DNA from: an uncultured Clostridia bacterium
GTDB lineage: Bacteria; Bacillota; Clostridia; Oscillospirales; Oscillospiraceae
Length of the DNA: 8,439 nt
NCBI GenBank assembly: GCA_946060825.1
Contig: CAMGPO010000032.1
Coordinates: 1 to 8,439, forward strand
Direction of reading: 5' to 3'
This document shows positions 6,225-8,439 of the stretch, in pieces. Both the position numbers and the translations under genes were made by a program. How positions within the stretch are numbered: the first letter of the stretch is position 1; each line of letters starts with the position of its first letter. The notes under the pieces are model-generated. The model did not search any database. It had not been told where the DNA came from and was given only the letters and a program-made list of their open reading frames with translations.

Positions 6225-7559
6225 ATGCAAACACTCTTATCTGTCGCTTTTGCCCTTCTGGCCGGCCTGATGATGACCCGCCTCATGAAGCGCTTTCGTC
6301 TGCCCGACGTCACCGCCTACCTGCTCGCCGGCCTGCTGATCGGTCCCTTTTTTCTGGGCCGCCTCGGGATTCCCGGCGTCGGTTTTTCCTCCTATGAAGA
6401 ACTGGACGGCCTGACTTTGATCTCCAATGTGGCCCTGGGCTTCATCGCCTTCTCCATCGGCAACGAGTTCCGCCTCAGTGCCCTGAAAAAGACCGGCCGC
6501 CAGGCGTTCGTCATCGGTGTCGTCCAGGCCTGTGTCGCCACAGCCCTGGTAGACGTCGCTCTGCTGCTCTTCCACCTGGCCGCGCCCGATGTTCTCTCCG
6601 CTCCCGCCGCCATCACCCTCGGCGCCATCGCCGCGGCCACGGCCCCGGCGGCCACGCTGATGGTCGTCCGCCAGTACAAGGCCAAGGGCGAACTGACCAG
6701 CCTGCTGCTGCCCATCGTCGCCCTTGACGACGCCGTCGGCCTGGTGCTCTTCGCCGTCTCCTTCGGCATCGCCCGGGCCTTGACCAGCGGCGTCGTGGAC
6801 GTCTTCTCCGTCCTCGTCAACCCGGCCATTGAGATTATCGGTTCCCTTCTGCTGGGCGCTGTCGCCGGTTACGTCCTGACCAAGCTGGAAACCCTGTTCC
6901 ACTCCAACACCAACCGCCTCGCCATGACCATCGCCTTTGTGTTCCTGACCGTGGCCCTCTCCATGCTGGAGGTCACTGCCGGCCCCGTGACCATCGGCTT
7001 CTCCTCTCTGCTGGTCTGCATGATGCTGGGCACCGTGTTCTGCAACATCTGCCCTCTGTCCGAGGACCTGATGGGTAAGGCCGACCGCTGGACCTCCCCG
7101 CTGATGGTGCTGTTCTTCGTCATCAGCGGCGCGGATCTCGAACTGGAGGTTTTCTCCCAGCTGCTGGTTGTCCTTATCGGCGTCATCTACGTTCTGACCC
7201 GGTCTGCCGGCAAGTACTTCGGCGCCCGGCTCTCGGCCAGAGCCACCGGCTGCAGCCATGACGTGACCAAATACCTGGGTATCACCCTCCTGCCCCAGGC
7301 CGGCGTGGCCCTGGGGATGTGCGTAACTGCCCAGGCCCTCGGTGCCGACGGCTCCCTGATCCGCAACATCGTCCTCTTTGCCGTCCTCGTCTATGAGCTG
7401 GTCGGCCCGCTGATGACCAAGTGGGCCCTGACCCAGGCCGGCGACATCCAGCCGATGCCCGAGGAAATTGTCCACCGCCGGGAAAAGAAACTGGCGGAGG
7501 CCGAGACGAAGGAGCTGGTTATCCGTATTCAGGAAAAGAAATCCCGGCACAAACACTGA
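6225..7559 (+). CDS. CPA2-family monovalent cation:proton antiporter (Kef/NapA type)
   Basis: 444 residues, almost all hydrophobic helices, starting at ATG 6225 with AAAGGA at 6210-6215. The family pattern is clear: N-terminal helix pair with RFRLPDVTAYLLAGLLIGP (24-41), ALGFIAFSIGNEF (70-82), the unwound-helix motif ATAPAATLMV (138-147), and ALDDAVGLV (166-174) in the helix that binds the ion. The DD pair (Asp168-Asp169) is the NapA-like form usually associated with electrogenic Na+/H+ exchange, whereas neutral exchangers and many K+ types carry ND or QD-like variants; the ion itself cannot be read. It acts in the cytoplasmic membrane in pH and cation homeostasis. The C-terminus is a short charged, probably helical tail (about 413-444, with the cluster EKKSRHKH) rather than the RCK/TrkA_N and TrkA_C regulatory domains of long Kef proteins. 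It is a single-gene unit flanked by terminators, behind a palindrome-rich upstream region. Confidence 0.92.
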   Translation: MQTLLSVAFALLAGLMMTRLMKRFRLPDVTAYLLAGLLIGPFFLGRLGIPGVGFSSYEELDGLTLISNVALGFIAFSIGNEFRLSALKKTGRQAFVIGVVQACVATALVDVALLLFHLAAPDVLSAPAAITLGAIAAATAPAATLMVVRQYKAKGELTSLLLPIVALDDAVGLVLFAVSFGIARALTSGVVDVFSVLVNPAIEIIGSLLLGAVAGYVLTKLETLFHSNTNRLAMTIAFVFLTVALSMLEVTAGPVTIGFSSLLVCMMLGTVFCNICPLSEDLMGKADRWTSPLMVLFFVISGADLELEVFSQLLVVLIGVIYVLTRSAGKYFGARLSARATGCSHDVTKYLGITLLPQAGVALGMCVTAQALGADGSLIRNIVLFAVLVYELVGPLMTKWALTQAGDIQPMPEEIVHRREKKLAEAETKELVIRIQEKKSRHKH

Positions 7560-7565
7560 ATATCC

Positions 7566-7602
7566 GGACCGCAGCGCATTTTCTGTGCTGCGGTCCTGTT
7601 TT
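7566..7602 (+). terminator. Intrinsic terminator after the antiporter gene
   Basis: GGACCGCAGCGCA (7566-7578) pairs with TGTGCTGCGGTCC (7584-7596) as 13 bp with one G-U, loop TTTTC, followed by TGTTTT. It starts seven bases after the stop codon. Confidence 0.92.
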
Positions 7603-7606
7603 GTCC

Positions 7607-7635
7607 TTGACCACCAGAGCAGAATATGATAGTAT
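7607..7635 (+). promoter_or_regulatory. Promoter for the MoxR-type gene, overlapped by operators
   Basis: TTGACC (7607-7612), a 17-bp spacer, then TAGTAT (7630-7635) with TGA directly before it (extended -10). The predicted start is about 7642. An alternative pairing is TTGTCC (7601-7606), 18 bp, TATGAT (7625-7630). In either case the -10 box lies inside the first palindrome. Confidence 0.7.
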
Positions 7636-7641
7636 CATATT
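7623..7641. promoter_or_regulatory. 19-bp perfect palindrome over the -10 box (candidate operator 1)
   Basis: AATATGATAGTATCATATT is a perfect 9-1-9 palindrome centred on base 7632. It covers the -10 hexamer, so a protein bound here should block RNA polymerase. I do not recognise the regulator family from the motif. Confidence 0.6.
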
Positions 7642-7659
7642 AAGAATGATTCTTAATAT
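7637..7659. promoter_or_regulatory. 23-bp perfect palindrome at the transcript start (candidate Fur/PerR-like operator 2)
   Basis: A perfect 11-1-11 palindrome centred on base 7648. Its core TAAGAATGATTCTTA fits the 7-1-7 layout of Fur-family boxes with the shared AATnATT centre. Each arm matches the Fur arm (TGATAAT) and the PerR arm (TTATAAT) at 5 of 7 bases. It shares bases 7637-7641 with the first palindrome. The family assignment is inferred. Confidence 0.55.
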
Positions 7660-7674
7660 AAGCAGTAAATTTCC

Positions 7675-8439
7675 ATGACAAAAGAAGAACTGCGCGTCAA
7701 ACCGCGGGCGGGCCGCTATGTCTGCGATGACGGTCTGGTGACCACCCTATATGTGGCCATGGCTCTGGGCCGCCCTCTGCTGATTGAGGGTGCCGCCGGC
7801 GTCGGCAAGACGGAGATTGCCAAGGTGATGGCAGAGGCTCTTGGCAGGGAGCTGGTGCGGCTCCAGTGCTACGAAGGTCTGGACGAGAGCAAGGCCCTCT
7901 ATGAATGGAACTACCAGAAACAGCTCCTGTCCATCCAGGTCAACATGGGCAGCAAGCCCTCTGACGAGCTGACTCGCTCTCTGTTCAGCGACGAGTACCT
8001 GCTGGAACGTCCCCTGCTGAAGTCCATCCGGTCGGAGGAGCCGGTGGTGCTGCTGATCGACGAGATCGACAAGGCCGACGAGGAGTTTGAGGCCTTCCTG
8101 CTGGAGCTGCTCTCGGAGCAGCAGGTGACAATTCCGGAGATCGGCACCATTCGAGCCAGAACCACACCCTTTGTGGTGCTGACCAGTAACCACGCCCGGC
8201 CCCTCTCCGAGGCCCTGCGCCGCCGCTGCGCCTACCTCTACCTCGACTACCCTGACATCGACAAGGAGGTGGCCATCATTCAGGCCCGCCTGCCGGAGAT
8301 CAACGCCCGTCTGGCCCTGCAGGTGGCCACGGCTACCCATGCCCTGCGGCAGAACGAGCAGATTTTGAAGAAGCCCTCCATCGCCGAGGCGCTGGACTGG
8401 GTCGCGGCCCTGGACGCCCTGGGCGTGGAGGAGCTCAGC
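7675..8439 (+). CDS. MoxR/CoxD-type AAA+ ATPase (3' end outside window)
   Basis: 255 residues are visible and the frame is still open at the right edge. It begins at ATG 7675, since an in-frame TAA at 7666 rules out anything longer. The Shine-Dalgarno sequence is weak. AAA+ elements are in order: Walker A GAAGVGKT (39-46), Walker B VVLLIDEID (124-132, Asp129 and Glu130), sensor 1 LTSN (169-172), and arginines LRRRC (181-185). YEWNYQKQLL (76-85) is characteristic of the CoxD/MoxR subgroup. Such ATPases act as chaperones that insert metal cofactors into, or remodel, target proteins, and are normally encoded beside a VWA-domain partner. If so, the partner gene lies just beyond the window. The promoter carries two palindromic operators, one resembling a Fur-family box, so metal or peroxide control is a reasonable guess. 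The antiporter upstream is separated by a terminator and is not part of this unit. Confidence 0.92.
   Translation, partial: MTKEELRVKPRAGRYVCDDGLVTTLYVAMALGRPLLIEGAAGVGKTEIAKVMAEALGRELVRLQCYEGLDESKALYEWNYQKQLLSIQVNMGSKPSDELTRSLFSDEYLLERPLLKSIRSEEPVVLLIDEIDKADEEFEAFLLELLSEQQVTIPEIGTIRARTTPFVVLTSNHARPLSEALRRRCAYLYLDYPDIDKEVAIIQARLPEINARLALQVATATHALRQNEQILKKPSIAEALDWVAALDALGVEELS

Noticed and set aside
6237..7556. 439-residue minus-strand open frame opposite the antiporter
   Set aside because: It mirrors the antiporter gene almost exactly. Its Gly/Asp/Gln/His-rich translation is what the complement of GC-rich hydrophobic codons gives, and no domain or ribosome site supports it.

Overview
The window reads as chromosomal DNA of a GC-rich Gram-positive anaerobe of the class Clostridia, most likely Oscillospiraceae or a close relative. 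This is an inference from protein character: a clostridial-type flavin enzyme with an N-terminal cysteine cluster, a lipoprotein with a Firmicutes-style lipobox, and a large hypothetical protein of a style common in gut Clostridia. Other support is the strong GC bias at third codon positions, AGGAGG-type ribosome binding sites, sigma-A-like promoters and U-tailed hairpin terminators. All six genes, two of them cut by the window ends, lie on the + strand. The long minus-strand open frames are composition shadows. I see no tRNA, rRNA, CRISPR array, insertion sequence or phage gene.

Layout. (1) The window opens inside a large protein of unknown function that ends at 1082. Four bases later comes a secreted NodB-type polysaccharide deacetylase (1087-1788), whose signal-peptide codons contain a perfect terminator-shaped hairpin. 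(2) An extended -10 promoter in the 96-base gap leads to a lipoprotein with a predicted beta-propeller and a C-terminal HEMSH metallopeptidase-like domain (1885-3843). It overlaps by ATGA an FMN-dependent alpha-hydroxy-acid dehydrogenase-like enzyme (3840-4856), and the pair ends at a strong terminator (4875-4907). (3) A textbook promoter (4916-4944) drives a soluble histidine-kinase-like protein starting at TTG 5027 and lacking the phospho-acceptor histidine; terminator 6055-6089. (4) A cluster of TTTCC/GGAAA half-sites precedes the promoter (6163-6191) of a CPA2-type Na+/K+:H+ antiporter (6225-7559); terminator 7566-7602. (5) A promoter overlaid by two overlapping perfect palindromes, one Fur/PerR-like, precedes a MoxR/CoxD-type AAA+ ATPase that runs off the right end (7675-8439).

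The genes look like five separately transcribed units rather than one pathway. A shared envelope theme (deacetylase, lipoprotein, antiporter) is visible but does not prove functional linkage. The most notable points are the paired operators before the MoxR gene, the terminator-like hairpin inside the deacetylase signal sequence, the kinase-like protein without its histidine, the cysteine-cluster flavin enzyme missing the usual substrate arginine, and the propeller-metallopeptidase lipoprotein co-translated with it.
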